Below, in pieces: positions 1 through 10,955 of a stretch of DNA of 64,000 bases (positions within the stretch are counted from its first letter, which is position 1; each line of letters opens with the position of its first letter). A program made the position numbers and the translations under genes. Source of the DNA: Halomonas sp. KAO (GTDB taxonomy: Bacteria; Pseudomonadota; Gammaproteobacteria; Pseudomonadales; Halomonadaceae); NCBI RefSeq assembly GCF_015595025.1, contig NZ_JADNRL010000005.1:157235-221234 (forward strand), read 5' to 3'. Under the pieces are notes generated by a model that worked only from the letters and a program-made list of their open reading frames with translations, was not told the origin of the DNA and ran no database searches.

Positions 1-235
1 CAGCCAACTGACGCTTGAGCCTCGCGTTCTCTTCCGCCAAGGCCTGCTCGCGAGCCGAGGCATTCTGCTGCTGCTGAGCCTTGGATCGCCATTGGTAGAG
101 CTGGCTGGGTTGAAGACCCAGCTCACGAGCGGCGGCACTGGCACCAACACGGTCAGCGAGCGCCAGGGCTTCATCCTTGTAGGCCTGGGAGTAACGGGTA
201 CGGGTCTTCTTCATCGACGTTGCTTGCCTTGCCAT
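1..235 (-). CDS. IS3-family transposase OrfA, partial
   Basis: The first 78 codons of a transposase OrfA start at the ATG at 235 and run off the window edge. The protein begins MARQATSMKKTRTRYSQAYK and continues with a typical helix-turn-helix that includes ASAARELGLQPSQLYQWR, followed by a Gln-rich stretch and the start of a leucine-zipper-like helix (EENARLKRQL). This layout is that of IS3-family OrfA proteins, which bind the element ends and are joined to the DDE OrfB by frameshifting. It is the upstream boundary of the lower-GC segment. Confidence 0.8.
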   Translation of the reverse strand, partial: MARQATSMKKTRTRYSQAYKDEALALADRVGASAAARELGLQPSQLYQWRSKAQQQQNASAREQALAEENARLKRQLA

Positions 236-275
236 GGGGCACCTCGTTCAGTGTACTGCCTTAACGGGGTGTTCA
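1..275 (-). mobile_element. IS3-family element, left part only
   Basis: The first 275 bases are the 5' part of an insertion sequence whose transposase reads off the left edge of the window. The probable terminal inverted repeat begins at 275 on the minus strand with TGAACACCCCGTTAAGG, a TG-start end of the kind seen in IS3-family elements, 40 bases before the transposase start. The other end and any target duplication lie outside the window, so completeness cannot be judged. The element end is an inference from position and the TGAAC motif only. Confidence 0.6.
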
Positions 276-292
276 CTGTTGGTAGGCAAGAT

Positions 293-380
293 CAGCAGTC
301 GCGGATGGCGCTCGAGTTGAGCCGCCACACGCTCGATCAACTCCCGGTAGGTCAGCACCTCGAGCCTAGCGAGCAAGGAG
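293..380 (-). pseudogene. Diverged fragment of NDUFA9-like gene
   Basis: Bases 293-380 match 4083-4170 at 78 of 88 positions in the same orientation; the first 44 bases (293-336) are identical. The matching region lies inside the coding sequence of the NAD(P)-binding protein at 3888-4796. The copy has no start, no full frame and no recognisable continuation, so it is a remnant of a duplicated or displaced gene. Together the two copies bracket the low-GC segment with the dehydrogenase and glyoxalase genes. Bases 276-292 and 381-535 show no recognisable feature. Confidence 0.75.
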
Positions 381-535
381 TGCTAGTCATTTCTATTACA
401 ACATTAGGGTTGACTAGGATTTGGTGAGCTTTACGAGCAGATACCTAGACCGATGGCGCTCAAGCTCGTAATAGCTAACGAGCGCAAGGTTAGATACATG
501 TGTAAGCTGTTGAATCCTGTGGGAGAGCTCAGATT

Positions 536-820
536 TCATGCTCTGTGTGCAGCAGGCTCCGCGCGGATGTGTAGATGCACGGCACAGGCTACGCGCAGCA
601 TGGAAGCAAGATTTGGCACTGTGCCTTTGGTTGCTATGACCTCGCCATACAGCTCACTGATGAATTGACCAGTAGATAGTCGCTGATCTTGGGCTAGCTG
701 GTCGAGAATTTCCCAGAACTCGTTTTCCAACCGGATACTGGTCACGCTGCCCTGCAAGCGTATCGAACGTGTGGTGCATTCATAACGCCATGGATCGGTT
801 GACGCATAGACGTGGCACAT
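536..820 (-). CDS. Ribbon-helix-helix (RHH_4-type) protein
   Basis: This 94-residue protein starts at the ATG at 820 behind a GAGAGAGA ribosome site. Its core (about residues 15-85) has the features of the RHH_4 family: a short beta strand with TRSIRLQGSVTSIRLENEFW, a helix (EILDQLAQDQRLSTGQFISE) and a final helix with NLASMLRVACAVHLH. RHH_4 proteins are small and are assumed to bind DNA as dimers by analogy with Arc/MetJ; their targets are mostly unknown. It is divergent from the dehydrogenase operon starting at 1066, so it could regulate that operon, which is inference only. Confidence 0.75.
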   Translation of the reverse strand: MCHVYASTDPWRYECTTRSIRLQGSVTSIRLENEFWEILDQLAQDQRLSTGQFISELYGEVIATKGTVPNLASMLRVACAVHLHIRAEPAAHRA

Positions 821-1065
821 ATGTTCTCTCTCTGAAAGGTGTGTCTGCAGGCTGAAGGCGAATTATGCTTGCTATTCACTGACATTGCCGCCTAAGACAG
901 CACTTGAGCATTAGACCTTCGTAGATGTAGTAGCCCGCTGTTACCCGATGGATGCTTGCTACGTCTAGTCTCAAGTCAGCTTCTTGCCCCAGGCGGTCAC
1001 CCCACAAAAATTGCTATCGGCCCAATACTGCCTTGGTATTGAGCCTTGATTACGAGAGGTCAGTC

Positions 1066-1635
1066 ATGAGTTCATCCACTCTATCACGCCGCGTCTTTCT
1101 CAAAGCGAGCGGTGGTGTTCTGGCCGGTACTCTGGCCCTTGCTAGCGGACCTATCGCTCTATTGGCCCCCTCGCGTAGCTGGGCCATGCCACTCGATTCA
1201 CTTAGCACACATCAAGGAGAAGTGCTACTGGGGGTTGTCAAACAGATTTTCCCACACTCGGGTTTAGAGGATGCTGTTTATGCCTACGTAGTGAAGAGCC
1301 TTGACCGAAAAGCTAGTGATAATAACTTGCTCAATACACTTAGTAACGGTATCGCAGAGCTCGAAAAATCTGCCGGCGGTGACTGGCTAGCGCTGGATGG
1401 TGCCTCTCAGCTTGATCATCTTACCGCCATGGCTGGTACGCCTTTCTTTGAAGCTATCCGCGGTGATGCCGTGGTTTCGCTTTATGACAATCCCTTAGCT
1501 TTCGCCCACTTCGGCTATGAAGGTGCCGAGGGTGACGGTGGCTATCTAAGCAAGGGCTTCAACGACCTCACCTGGCTACCCGACCCACCCCAGCCTCAGG
1601 GTGGCTACCTGCCCTTTGAGGAGCCCACGGCTTGA
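1066..1635 (+). CDS. Gluconate 2-dehydrogenase subunit 3-like, Tat-exported
   Basis: This 189-residue protein begins at the ATG at 1066, preceded by GAGAGGT. An upstream in-frame start exists, but it would put a non-signal extension before the Tat signal. Residues 6-12 read SRRVFLK, a twin-arginine motif, followed by a hydrophobic stretch ending SWAMP. The rest resembles the gluconate 2-dehydrogenase subunit 3 family, the small partner of membrane-bound FAD dehydrogenases. In such systems the Tat signal of subunit 3 carries the folded flavoprotein to the periplasm. The next gene is the matching flavoprotein. Base composition is lower in GC than the genes after 3.9 kb. Confidence 0.8.
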   Translation: MSSSTLSRRVFLKASGGVLAGTLALASGPIALLAPSRSWAMPLDSLSTHQGEVLLGVVKQIFPHSGLEDAVYAYVVKSLDRKASDNNLLNTLSNGIAELEKSAGGDWLALDGASQLDHLTAMAGTPFFEAIRGDAVVSLYDNPLAFAHFGYEGAEGDGGYLSKGFNDLTWLPDPPQPQGGYLPFEEPTA

Positions 1636-1686
1636 CGTAGACGCGATCATCGTCACCAGAACAATAATGCTTATGGAGATACCAAG

Positions 1687-3270
1687 ATGGCAATGACTGA
1701 CAACCAGAAGACCTTCGCTCATGACGATGCCAGTGTTGTCGTAGTAATCGGTTCGGGTGCTGGCGGTGGTACCCTGGCTAATGAGCTGGCCCAACAGGGC
1801 ATTGACGTGGTGGTGCTGGAAGCTGGTGCTTTACACACCACAGCTGACTTCTTGGCCGATGAGTGGGCCTCCTTTGCTCAGCTTGCCTGGCTTGATGCTC
1901 GCACTACTTCGGGTAGCTGGAGAATCTCGAAGGACTTCCCCAACCTGCCAGCGTGGATCGTTAAGGCGGTAGGTGGGACTACCGTACACTGGGCAGGTGC
2001 AAGCTTACGCTTTCAGCCTCACGAGTTTGCTGCCCTTTCAACCTATGGAAAGGTGACGGGCGCCAACCTACTCGATTGGCCCCTTACCTACAATGATTTG
2101 GCTCCCTACTACGATCGCGCGGAACGGCGAATGGGGGTAACGCGCACCAACGACAACAAGGGGCTGCCCGGAAATAATAACTTCAAGGTGATGTATAACG
2201 GCGCCAAGATGTTGGGCTACTCATGTAACACCGGACATATGGCTATCAACAGCGAGCCACGTGCTGGTCGCGCTGCCTGCCAGCAGAGGGGGTTTTGCTT
2301 TCAGGGATGCAAAACTGGGGCTAAGTGGTCGACCCTCTACACCGAGTTGCCTGAGGGCATCGCCACTGGTCACCTAGAGCTTCGCCCCGAGTCCCATGTG
2401 GCACGAATTGAACATGATGAACGTGGCAGAGTAACGGCGGTGGTCTACTTCGATGCTGAGGGCAATGAGCAGCGACAGTGGGCACGCCTGGTATCGGTAG
2501 CCGGTAACTCCCTCGAAACGCCTCGCCTACTGCTTAATTCGGCTAGCAACTTGTTCCCGGAGGGTCTTGCTAATGGCTCTGGCCAGGTGGGGCGCAACTA
2601 CATGCGCCACATGACCGGGTCGGTTTATGCCACCTTCGAGGAGCCCGTGCACATGTACCGCGGCACAACCATGGCTGGCATCATTTCTGACGAGGCCCAT
2701 CACGACCCTGAGCGCGGCTTCGTCGGTGGGTACGAGATGGAGACATTGTCTCTGGGCCTGCCGTTCATGGCGGCCTTCTTAGATCCCGGAGCTTGGGGGT
2801 CGCGCTTTACAGGGGCGCTAGATCAGTACGAGAACATGGCGGGCATGTGGTTGGTGGGCGAAGACCTACCCCAAGAAAGCAACCGAGTAACCCTCAGCCC
2901 TGATGTTACCGACCGATACGGGCTGCCTGTTGCAAATGTCCATTATGATGATCACCCCAACGACATTGCCATGCGCGAGCATGGTTATCGGCAGGGCGCA
3001 GAGCTCTACCGCTCGGTGGGAGCCAGAGATATCTACGAGGTGCCGCCTTATCCCTCAACACATAACCTGGGCACCTGCCGGATGAGTGAACGCCCCGAAG
3101 AGGGTGTCTGCAATTCCTATGGCCAGACCCATGAGGTTCCCAACCTTTTCATTTCCGACGGCAGTCAGTTCACCACCTCCGCTGCAGAGAACCCGACCCT
3201 GACGATTGTATCCCTGGCCATCCGACAGGCCGAACACATCGGCCAGCTGATGAGGCAGGGGGCTGTCTGA
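1687..3270 (+). CDS. GMC-family FAD-dependent dehydrogenase (flavoprotein subunit)
   Basis: A 527-residue GMC oxidoreductase. The N-terminus has the FAD dinucleotide motif VVVIGSGAGGGTLANELA with VVLEAG at its end. The C-terminus has the conserved HNLGTCRM segment (likely catalytic His) and the NPTLTIVSLAIRQAEHI segment that closes the flavin site. It has no signal peptide, consistent with export by hitchhiking on the Tat-targeted partner upstream. The substrate cannot be read from sequence; relatives oxidise gluconate, sorbitol, glucose side products or other alcohols. Known three-subunit enzymes also have a multihaem cytochrome c subunit, and none is encoded next to it. Start 1687 lies 9 bases after GGAG; ATG 1693 is an alternative. 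Confidence 0.85.
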   Translation: MAMTDNQKTFAHDDASVVVVIGSGAGGGTLANELAQQGIDVVVLEAGALHTTADFLADEWASFAQLAWLDARTTSGSWRISKDFPNLPAWIVKAVGGTTVHWAGASLRFQPHEFAALSTYGKVTGANLLDWPLTYNDLAPYYDRAERRMGVTRTNDNKGLPGNNNFKVMYNGAKMLGYSCNTGHMAINSEPRAGRAACQQRGFCFQGCKTGAKWSTLYTELPEGIATGHLELRPESHVARIEHDERGRVTAVVYFDAEGNEQRQWARLVSVAGNSLETPRLLLNSASNLFPEGLANGSGQVGRNYMRHMTGSVYATFEEPVHMYRGTTMAGIISDEAHHDPERGFVGGYEMETLSLGLPFMAAFLDPGAWGSRFTGALDQYENMAGMWLVGEDLPQESNRVTLSPDVTDRYGLPVANVHYDDHPNDIAMREHGYRQGAELYRSVGARDIYEVPPYPSTHNLGTCRMSERPEEGVCNSYGQTHEVPNLFISDGSQFTTSAAENPTLTIVSLAIRQAEHIGQLMRQGAV

Positions 3271-3329
3271 TGTAAGCCCATAGCATGTCTGCCCTTTTTT
3301 CTACTTTGAATTAGTCAAGGAGTTGTGAA

Positions 3330-3863
3330 ATGAGTTTTTCTGGTGAACAGTATCCTGGCGTTCATGCACCTCCATCCGAGGCCGAAGGCTTTCGCCTCAA
3401 TCACACCATGTTGAGAATAAAAGACCCTGAGGCGTCTCTAAGGTTCTATACCCGGGTGTTTGGCATGCGAGTGCTGCGCCGGCTCGACTTCGAGGCAATG
3501 CAGTTCTCACTCTACTTCTTGGCACGTCCCGAAGCCGGTGAGTCCGTTCCCGATGATGTGAGTGAGCGCACCGTCTGGACTTTCAAACAGCGTGGCGTAC
3601 TTGAGCTGACCCACAATTGGGGTACCGAGAGTCAAGAGGGGCGCATCTATCATGACGGTAATGCCGAGCCTCAGGGATTCGGTCACATCTGCTTCAGTGT
3701 GCCGGACCTAACAGCTGCTGAGGCCTGGTTCGTTGCCAACGATGTCGAATTCGTCAAGCGCTCAGACCAAGGCAAGATGAAAGATGTGATTTTCATCAAG
3801 GATGTCGATGGTTATTGGATTGAAGTAGTTCAGGCTGGCCGCCTCGGCTCATTGGGCGACTGA
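3330..3863 (+). CDS. gloA: Lactoylglutathione lyase (glyoxalase I)
   Basis: A 177-residue glyoxalase I, which isomerises the hemithioacetal of methylglyoxal and glutathione to S-lactoylglutathione. The vicinal-oxygen-chelate fold is visible with all four metal ligands in place: His in RLNHTMLRIKD, Glu in VLELTHNWG, His in GFGHICFSV and Glu in GYWIEVVQ. The length fits the longer (about 175-185 residue) bacterial and eukaryotic-like form. A strong AAGGAG precedes the ATG at 3330. It follows the dehydrogenase pair on the same strand with a 59-base gap, suggesting co-transcription, perhaps to remove reactive aldehydes. Confidence 0.92.
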   Translation: MSFSGEQYPGVHAPPSEAEGFRLNHTMLRIKDPEASLRFYTRVFGMRVLRRLDFEAMQFSLYFLARPEAGESVPDDVSERTVWTFKQRGVLELTHNWGTESQEGRIYHDGNAEPQGFGHICFSVPDLTAAEAWFVANDVEFVKRSDQGKMKDVIFIKDVDGYWIEVVQAGRLGSLGD

Positions 3864-3887
3864 TTTTCCTGACTCTTGCCCGGCTTC

Positions 3888-4796
3888 TCAGTCTTTCGCC
3901 AGGCAGCGCGGCAGGCTGTCAGTAAGTGTACGCGGCATGATACCGAGGTCGGCGAAGCTGCCCGCGTCCGGGTCGGCGAGGTTGTCGCGCTGCATCAGCA
4001 GTACCTGGTCCCGCGTCAGGGGCGGTGAGGGGAGCGGGGAGAGCAGGGCGGCGGCGAGGCGCCAGGCGGAGAAGGGCAGCGGCAGCAGTCGCGGATGGCG
4101 CTCGAGTTGAGCCGCCACACGCTCGACCAGCTCCCGGTAGGTCAATACCTCGGGCCCACCGAGCTCGAAGAGTCGGCGTTCGACGGGGCGTGTCGCGGTG
4201 AGGCGTGCCGCGGCACGGGCCACATCATCTACATGCACCGGCTGCAGGCGGGTCGTCCCGTGACCGAACAGCGGCACCAGCGGCAGGCGTACCAGCCGGG
4301 CGAGGTTAGCCAGCAGGGCATCATCGGGGCCGAACAGTACGCCGAGACGCAGCAGGGTCGCCTTGGGCATGGCCTCGAGCACGGTCTGTTCGCTGGCGGC
4401 CCGGGCACGCACATAGGCGGAGGGGGAGCGGGCATCGGCGCCGATCCCCGAGACATGCACCAGCCGCGAGATGCCGGCCTCCCGCGCCATTCCTGCCAGG
4501 CGGCCGGCGGCCTGTTCATGGATCGCGGTAAAGGTCAGCCCCGCCCGGCGCTGCTCCACGTAGAGACTGACGGCATTGATCGCGGCGGTGCTGCCCTCCA
4601 GGGCCGACGCGACCTGTGCCTCGTCGCGAATGTCGCAGGTCATGGCCTCGATCCGGTCTCCGGGCTCGCGCCATGCGGGCAGACTCGGGTGGCGCGAGGC
4701 GATGCGCACCGGGCGGCCCGCCTCCACCAGCTCGCGCACGATGGCGCGGCCGAGGAAACCGGTGCCACCGAAAACCGTGGTTGGACCCTCCTGCAT
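3888..4796 (-). CDS. NAD(P)-binding NDUFA9/NmrA-like protein
   Basis: A 302-residue atypical short-chain dehydrogenase-fold protein. It opens with the nucleotide-binding motif [16 protein letters not shown] and has IASRHP, a helix containing AAINAVSLY and LVHVSGIGA, with [11 protein letters not shown] and [10 protein letters not shown] further on. This pattern is that of the complex I NDUFA9 subunit-like family, whose bacterial members have no settled function and usually lack the SDR catalytic Tyr-Lys pair. AAGGAAGC precedes the ATG at 4796. Part of this gene is repeated at 293-380. It converges on gloA, 24 bases away. Confidence 0.75.
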   Translation of the reverse strand: MQEGPTTVFGGTGFLGRAIVRELVEAGRPVRIASRHPSLPAWREPGDRIEAMTCDIRDEAQVASALEGSTAAINAVSLYVEQRRAGLTFTAIHEQAAGRLAGMAREAGISRLVHVSGIGADARSPSAYVRARAASEQTVLEAMPKATLLRLGVLFGPDDALLANLARLVRLPLVPLFGHGTTRLQPVHVDDVARAAARLTATRPVERRLFELGGPEVLTYRELVERVAAQLERHPRLLPLPFSAWRLAAALLSPLPSPPLTRDQVLLMQRDNLADPDAGSFADLGIMPRTLTDSLPRCLAKD

Positions 4797-4927
4797 GCTG
4801 CTTCCTTCTACATATTGGATGGGTCAATCCTGCCAGGCCGGGCCCTGGCCGTCATGTGCCCGCTGGAGACCCGCAGCGCCGCGGTGTAGGCTTGGCAGCC
4901 TTCATCCCACCTCGTCTGGAGCCTGTC

Positions 4928-5269
4928 ATGAGCGAACTTCCCGCCTGTCCTGCCTGTAACTCTCCCTATACCTACGAGGACGGCATCCAATATGTCTGTC
5001 CCGAGTGCGGCCATGAGTGGTCCGCTCAAGCGGGTGACGAGGCCGTCGACACTGGCCTCGAGGTGCGTGATGCCAACGGTAACCTGCTGGCCGATGGCGA
5101 CAGCGTCACGGTGATCAAGGACCTCAAGATCAAGGGCTCCTCCCAGGTGGTAAAGGTGGGCACCAAGGTCAAGAGCATTCGGCTGGTGGAGGGTGATCAT
5201 GATATCGACTGCAAGGTCGAGGGTGTCGGCCCCATGAAGCTGAAGTCCCAGTTCGTGAAAAAGGCCTGA
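4928..5269 (+). CDS. yjdM: YjdM/PhnA-type zinc-ribbon protein
   Basis: A 113-residue protein of the YjdM (formerly PhnA) family. It has an N-terminal zinc ribbon with CPAC and CPEC pairs (residues about 8-32) and a C-terminal beta domain with the signatures [19 protein letters not shown] and [12 protein letters not shown]. Although long labelled an alkylphosphonate-uptake protein, the family has no proven role in phosphonate metabolism, and no phn genes are nearby. The start at 4928 is chosen because longer frames upstream have no homology-like sequence and this ATG begins the zinc ribbon ([11 protein letters not shown]). Confidence 0.88.
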   Translation: MSELPACPACNSPYTYEDGIQYVCPECGHEWSAQAGDEAVDTGLEVRDANGNLLADGDSVTVIKDLKIKGSSQVVKVGTKVKSIRLVEGDHDIDCKVEGVGPMKLKSQFVKKA

Positions 5270-5294
5270 CCCAGACGAGCCGCTGATAGTTTTC

Positions 5295-5313
5295 GCAAAT
5301 GATAACGATTGCG
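5295..5313. promoter_or_regulatory. Putative Fur box upstream of suf operon
   Basis: The 19 bases GCAAATGATAACGATTGCG agree with the Fur consensus GATAATGATAATCATTATC at 12 positions and form an imperfect palindrome. The site lies about 155 bases before the suf regulator gene. Fur control of suf operons is established in E. coli; here it is inferred from the motif. Confidence 0.55.
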
Positions 5314-5397
5314 TTTATTGATGCTATCGGCGTCGATCATGCCGCTATCCTGCCGGCTGGATAAGGGAATTCGCGGGGCGGGCTTCACATCGAAATC

Positions 5398-5422
5398 ATA
5401 TGGGACTAAAATGGTCCGCTAT
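5398..5422. promoter_or_regulatory. IscR type-1-like operator
   Basis: Bases 5398-5422 fit the IscR type 1 consensus ATASYYGACTRWWWYAGTCRRSTAT at about 20 of 25 positions, including the GACT-AAAAT-GTC core (5404-5416) and the flanking ATA and TAT. It ends 46 bases before the start of an Rrf2-family regulator whose cysteines suggest an Fe-S cluster, so autoregulation is the simplest reading. Confidence 0.55.
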
Positions 5423-5468
5423 TGAGGCACGGCATATCGCTGGGCCGTTCGTCCACAGGAGGCTCGCC

Positions 5469-5933
5469 ATGCTCAAGCTCTCGCGGCTGACCGACTACGC
5501 CGCTGTGGTGATGGCCCAGATTGCTCGTCACCCCGAGCATCCCCAGGCCGCGGCCGATCTCGCCGAGGCCGTCCAGCTACCGCATCCCACCGTCAGCAAG
5601 ACGCTGAAGATGCTGGTCAAGGCGGGGCTGCTCGAGTCTCGCCGCGGTGCCCTGGGGGGATATTCGCTGGCACGGCCTGCCTCCGAGATCACCACTATCG
5701 ATATCATCACCGCCATCGAAGGGCCGGTGGCGATGACGGAGTGCAGTCATGACGATGGCGACTGTGAACTGGCCGCCACCTGTGGCGTCGCCGATAACTG
5801 GCAGCGCGTATCGTTGGGTGTGCGCACCCTGCTCGGCAGCGTGACCCTGGCACATCTGGCCAGCCCCACGCCGATCAAGTTGCCGGTACAGCTGCCCATC
5901 CAGAGCGTGAGCCTGGCCGCCGATACGGCCTGA
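5469..5933 (+). CDS. SUF-system Rrf2-family Fe-S-sensing regulator
   Basis: A 154-residue Rrf2-family transcription factor. It begins [20 protein letters not shown], has a winged helix ([19 protein letters not shown]) with the following wing [13 protein letters not shown], and then three cysteines spaced as C-x7-C-x5-C in [19 protein letters not shown], which in IscR relatives hold a [2Fe-2S] cluster. The start at 5469 follows AGGAGG and gives the usual Rrf2 N-terminus; an upstream frame from 5400 would overlap the probable operator. It heads the suf operon and is likely its cluster-responsive repressor or regulator. Confidence 0.88.
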   Translation: MLKLSRLTDYAAVVMAQIARHPEHPQAAADLAEAVQLPHPTVSKTLKMLVKAGLLESRRGALGGYSLARPASEITTIDIITAIEGPVAMTECSHDDGDCELAATCGVADNWQRVSLGVRTLLGSVTLAHLASPTPIKLPVQLPIQSVSLAADTA

Positions 5934-6003
5934 GCACCCAAGTTTCATCAGATTCAATCGGCGAGCCCGTCTCGCCGGCCCAATGTCCGGGAGGGGAGAG
6001 ATC

Positions 6004-7446
<1,443 letters not shown>

Positions 7447-7490
7447 TCACACTGTTGCCAATCGCTTATTTGAATCAAAAGGTATTCACG

Positions 7491-8239
<749 letters not shown>

Positions 8240-8243
<4 letters not shown>

Positions 8244-9589
8244 GTGAAGATACACAGCGTTTTCTCGACCGTTTGGCCGAGGCGCGTGCTGACCGCGCTG
8301 GCGAGCCGACCTGGATTGCCGCGCGTCGGCAGGCCGGCGCGGCCCGCTTCGAGGCGATGGGCTTTCCCACTCGCCGCGACGAGGCGTGGAAGTATACCGA
8401 TGTTCGCGCCATCGCCCGGGGTGACTTCGCCCTGGCCGCCGATGCCGACTTCTCCCCGGCCAGCGCGGCGACGCTGACCCTGCCCATCGATGCCTATCGG
8501 TTGACCTTCGTCGACGGCATCTTCTCGGCGTCGCTGTCGCAGCTCGATGGTCTGCCGGAGGGCGTCTCCCTGCAGCCCCTGTCGGTGGCACTGGCCGAGA
8601 ATCACGAGGCGGTAGGCGGACCGCTGGGGCGCCTCACCGGGGTCGAGTTCTCGCCCTTTTCGGCGCTGAACACCGCCTTTATGGAGGAGGGCGCCGTGCT
8701 GCGCCTGGCGCCGGGCACCGTGGTCGAGAAGCCGATCATCCTGCAGTTCCTCTCCCGTAACGGCGAGGCGCCGGTGATGAGCCATCCCCGCGTTCTGGTC
8801 CAGGCCGGCGGGCGCAGTGAGGCGACCCTGGTCGAGCATCATGTGGGCGAGGAGGGCGCCGCCAACTTCACCAACCTGGTGGCGGAAGTGATCCTCGAGC
8901 GTAACGCCATGCTCACTCACTACAAGCTTCAGGAGGCGCCGCTCGCCGATCTGCATGTGGCGTCGATCCATGTCGAGCAGGCCCGTGACAGCCGCTATAC
9001 CTCGTTCAACCTGAACCTGGGGGGCGCCCTGGTGCGCACCGACCTGATCAGCGAGCTGAATGGCGAGAACGCGACCAGCGACTTCTACGGCCTGTTCTAT
9101 GGCGAGGGTCGCCAGCATGTCGACAGCCACACCCTGGCCAACCACAATGCGCCGCGCACCTTCTCCAACGAGAACTACAAGGGCATCCTCGACGATCGCT
9201 CGCATGGCGTGTTCAACGGCAAGGTGGTGGTCAAGCCCGACAGTCAGAAGATCGAAGGCTTCCAGAGCAACGCCAACCTGCTGCTCTCCGATCGCGCCGA
9301 GATCGATGCCAAGCCCGAGCTCGAGATCTACGCCGATGACGTCAAGTGCACCCACGGCTGCACCACGGGACAGCTCGACGAGGAGGCGATCTATGCCCTG
9401 CGCGCTCGCGGAATCGATCGCCAGACCGCTCGAGGGCTCCTGACCCTGGCCTTCGCGGGTGAGGTGCTCGAGGCGGTGGGCCTGGATGCCATCGCCGAGC
9501 GTGTGGAGCTCGCCGTCGCCGGCAAGCTGCCCGAGCGCTTCAACCTGGCCGGGCTGGTGGAAACCGCCGTGGCCCTGGGTGATGAGTAA
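8240..9589 (+). CDS. sufD: Fe-S cluster assembly protein SufD
   Basis: A 449-residue SufD, the partner of SufB in the scaffold heterodimer. Its C-terminal part has the SufB/SufD beta-helix with the conserved CTHGCTTGQLDEEAIYALRA region, which holds the His equivalent to the E. coli SufD residue needed for cluster formation at the SufB-SufD interface, and GHVFNGKV-like sequence before it (SHGVFNGKVVVKPDSQKIEG). The start overlaps the sufC stop. sufS follows after 46 bases. Confidence 0.95.
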
Positions 9590-9635
9590 GGGTCATGAGT
9601 GAGAGCGACCGCGATATCCTGAGGAGGAGCCTGCC

Positions 9636-10892
9636 ATGACCGATCTGGCTACCCGCGCCCCCGCGACGTCGACCCTCGACGTCGCGGCGATCCGCGCCGA
9701 CTTTCCGATTCTCACGCGCCAGGTGCATGGCAGGCCGCTGGTCTATCTCGACAATGCGGCGACCAGCCAGACCCCGCGGCAGGTGATCGACGCGTTCACC
9801 GCCTACTACGGTGGCTACAACGCCAACATTCACCGTGGGCTGCACACCCTGGCGGATGAGGCCACCGCTGCCTTCGAGGGTACCCGGGAGACGGTGCGCG
9901 GCTTCCTGAATGCCGCCGATAGCCGCGAGATCATCTTCACCCGTGGTACCACCGAGGCGATCAACCTGGTGGCCAACAGCTGGGGGCGTGTCAACCTCCA
10001 GGCCGGTGACGAGGTGCTTATCTCGCGCCTCGAACACCACTCCAATATCGTGCCCTGGCAGCTGCTGGCCGCCGATATCGGCTTTACCATCAAGGTGATC
10101 CCGGTAGACGCCCATGGCACGCTGGATCTCGAGGCCTATCGCGAGCTGTTCAGCGAGCGCACCCGGCTGGTCGCGGTCAACCATGTCTCCAACGCCTTCG
10201 GAACCGTCAACCCGGTCAAGGAAGTGGCGGCCATCGCCCATGCCCATGGCGCGCGGATCCTGGTCGATGGTGCCCAGGCCACGCCCCATCAGGCGGTAGA
10301 CGTGCGCGATCTCGATGCCGACTTCTACGCCTTCTCCGGTCACAAGGTCTACGGCCCCACCGGGGTCGGCGTGCTCTATGGCAAGGCCGAGCTGCTCGAG
10401 GCGATGCCGCCCTGGCAGGGAGGGGGAGAGATGATCGCCACCGTCTCCTTCGAGGCCGAGACCACCTTCGCCGAGATCCCCCACAAGTTCGAGGCCGGCA
10501 CGCCGGCCATTGCCGAGGTGATCGCCCTTGGCGAGGCACTGAAGTGGGTGAGTGGCGTCGGGGTCGCGGCGATCGGCGCCTGGGAGGGGCGGCTGCTGGC
10601 CCATGCCACCGAGCGGGTCCTGCGCATCGACGGCCTGCGTATCCTGGGGACCTCGCCGAAGAAGGCCGGAGTGCTCTCCTTCGTGGTCGATGGTGCCCAC
10701 GCCCAGGATATCGGCCTGCTGATCGACCAGCTCGGGGTGGCGATTCGCACCGGCCACCACTGTGCTCAACCGCTGCTCGCCCACTTCGGTGTCGATGCGA
10801 CCTGCCGGGCGTCGTTTGCCGCCTACAACACCCTGGACGAGATCGACATCTTTGCCGATGCCCTGGAGCGCGTGATCGGCATGGTCAGGTAA
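9636..10892 (+). CDS. sufS: Cysteine desulfurase SufS
   Basis: A 418-residue PLP-dependent cysteine desulfurase that supplies sulfur as a persulfide to the Suf scaffold. Key residues are visible: VYLDNAATSQTPRQVIDAF near the N-terminus, the PLP lysine in FSGHKVYGPTGVG, and the catalytic cysteine in IRTGHHCAQPLLAHFGV. The start follows GAGGAGG at 9621. No sufE, sufU or sufA gene lies in this operon, so the sulfur acceptor must be elsewhere or be supplied by another protein. The last codons ATG-GTC-AGG-TAA are the first unit of a 15-bp tandem repeat. Confidence 0.96.
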   Translation: MTDLATRAPATSTLDVAAIRADFPILTRQVHGRPLVYLDNAATSQTPRQVIDAFTAYYGGYNANIHRGLHTLADEATAAFEGTRETVRGFLNAADSREIIFTRGTTEAINLVANSWGRVNLQAGDEVLISRLEHHSNIVPWQLLAADIGFTIKVIPVDAHGTLDLEAYRELFSERTRLVAVNHVSNAFGTVNPVKEVAAIAHAHGARILVDGAQATPHQAVDVRDLDADFYAFSGHKVYGPTGVGVLYGKAELLEAMPPWQGGGEMIATVSFEAETTFAEIPHKFEAGTPAIAEVIALGEALKWVSGVGVAAIGAWEGRLLAHATERVLRIDGLRILGTSPKKAGVLSFVVDGAHAQDIGLLIDQLGVAIRTGHHCAQPLLAHFGVDATCRASFAAYNTLDEIDIFADALERVIGMVR

Positions 10893-10955
10893 GCCATGGT
10901 CAGGCAAGCAATGATCGGACAAGTAATGGTCGGGCAAGCAATGGTCGGGCAAGGA
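10881..10955 (+). repeat. Five 15-bp tandem repeats at sufS stop
   Basis: Five tandem units of 15 bases start at 10881, 10896, 10911, 10926 and 10941, with consensus ATGGTCGGGCAAGCA. Unit 1 contains the sufS stop (TAA), where the other units have CAA. The period is a multiple of three, so the units read through in the sufS frame. Confidence 0.92.

Noticed and set aside
453..668. 71-codon plus-strand frame
   Set aside because: It overlaps the RHH_4-type gene on the other strand and shows no family features, whereas the RHH protein has a clear domain.
9540..10952. 470-codon minus-strand frame starting with repeated PDHCL units
   Set aside because: Antisense to sufS; the repeated start is simply the reverse reading of the 15-bp tandem repeat.
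10881..10955. Possible short CRISPR-like array
   Set aside because: Units are 15 bp, directly adjacent and without spacers; no cas genes are present.
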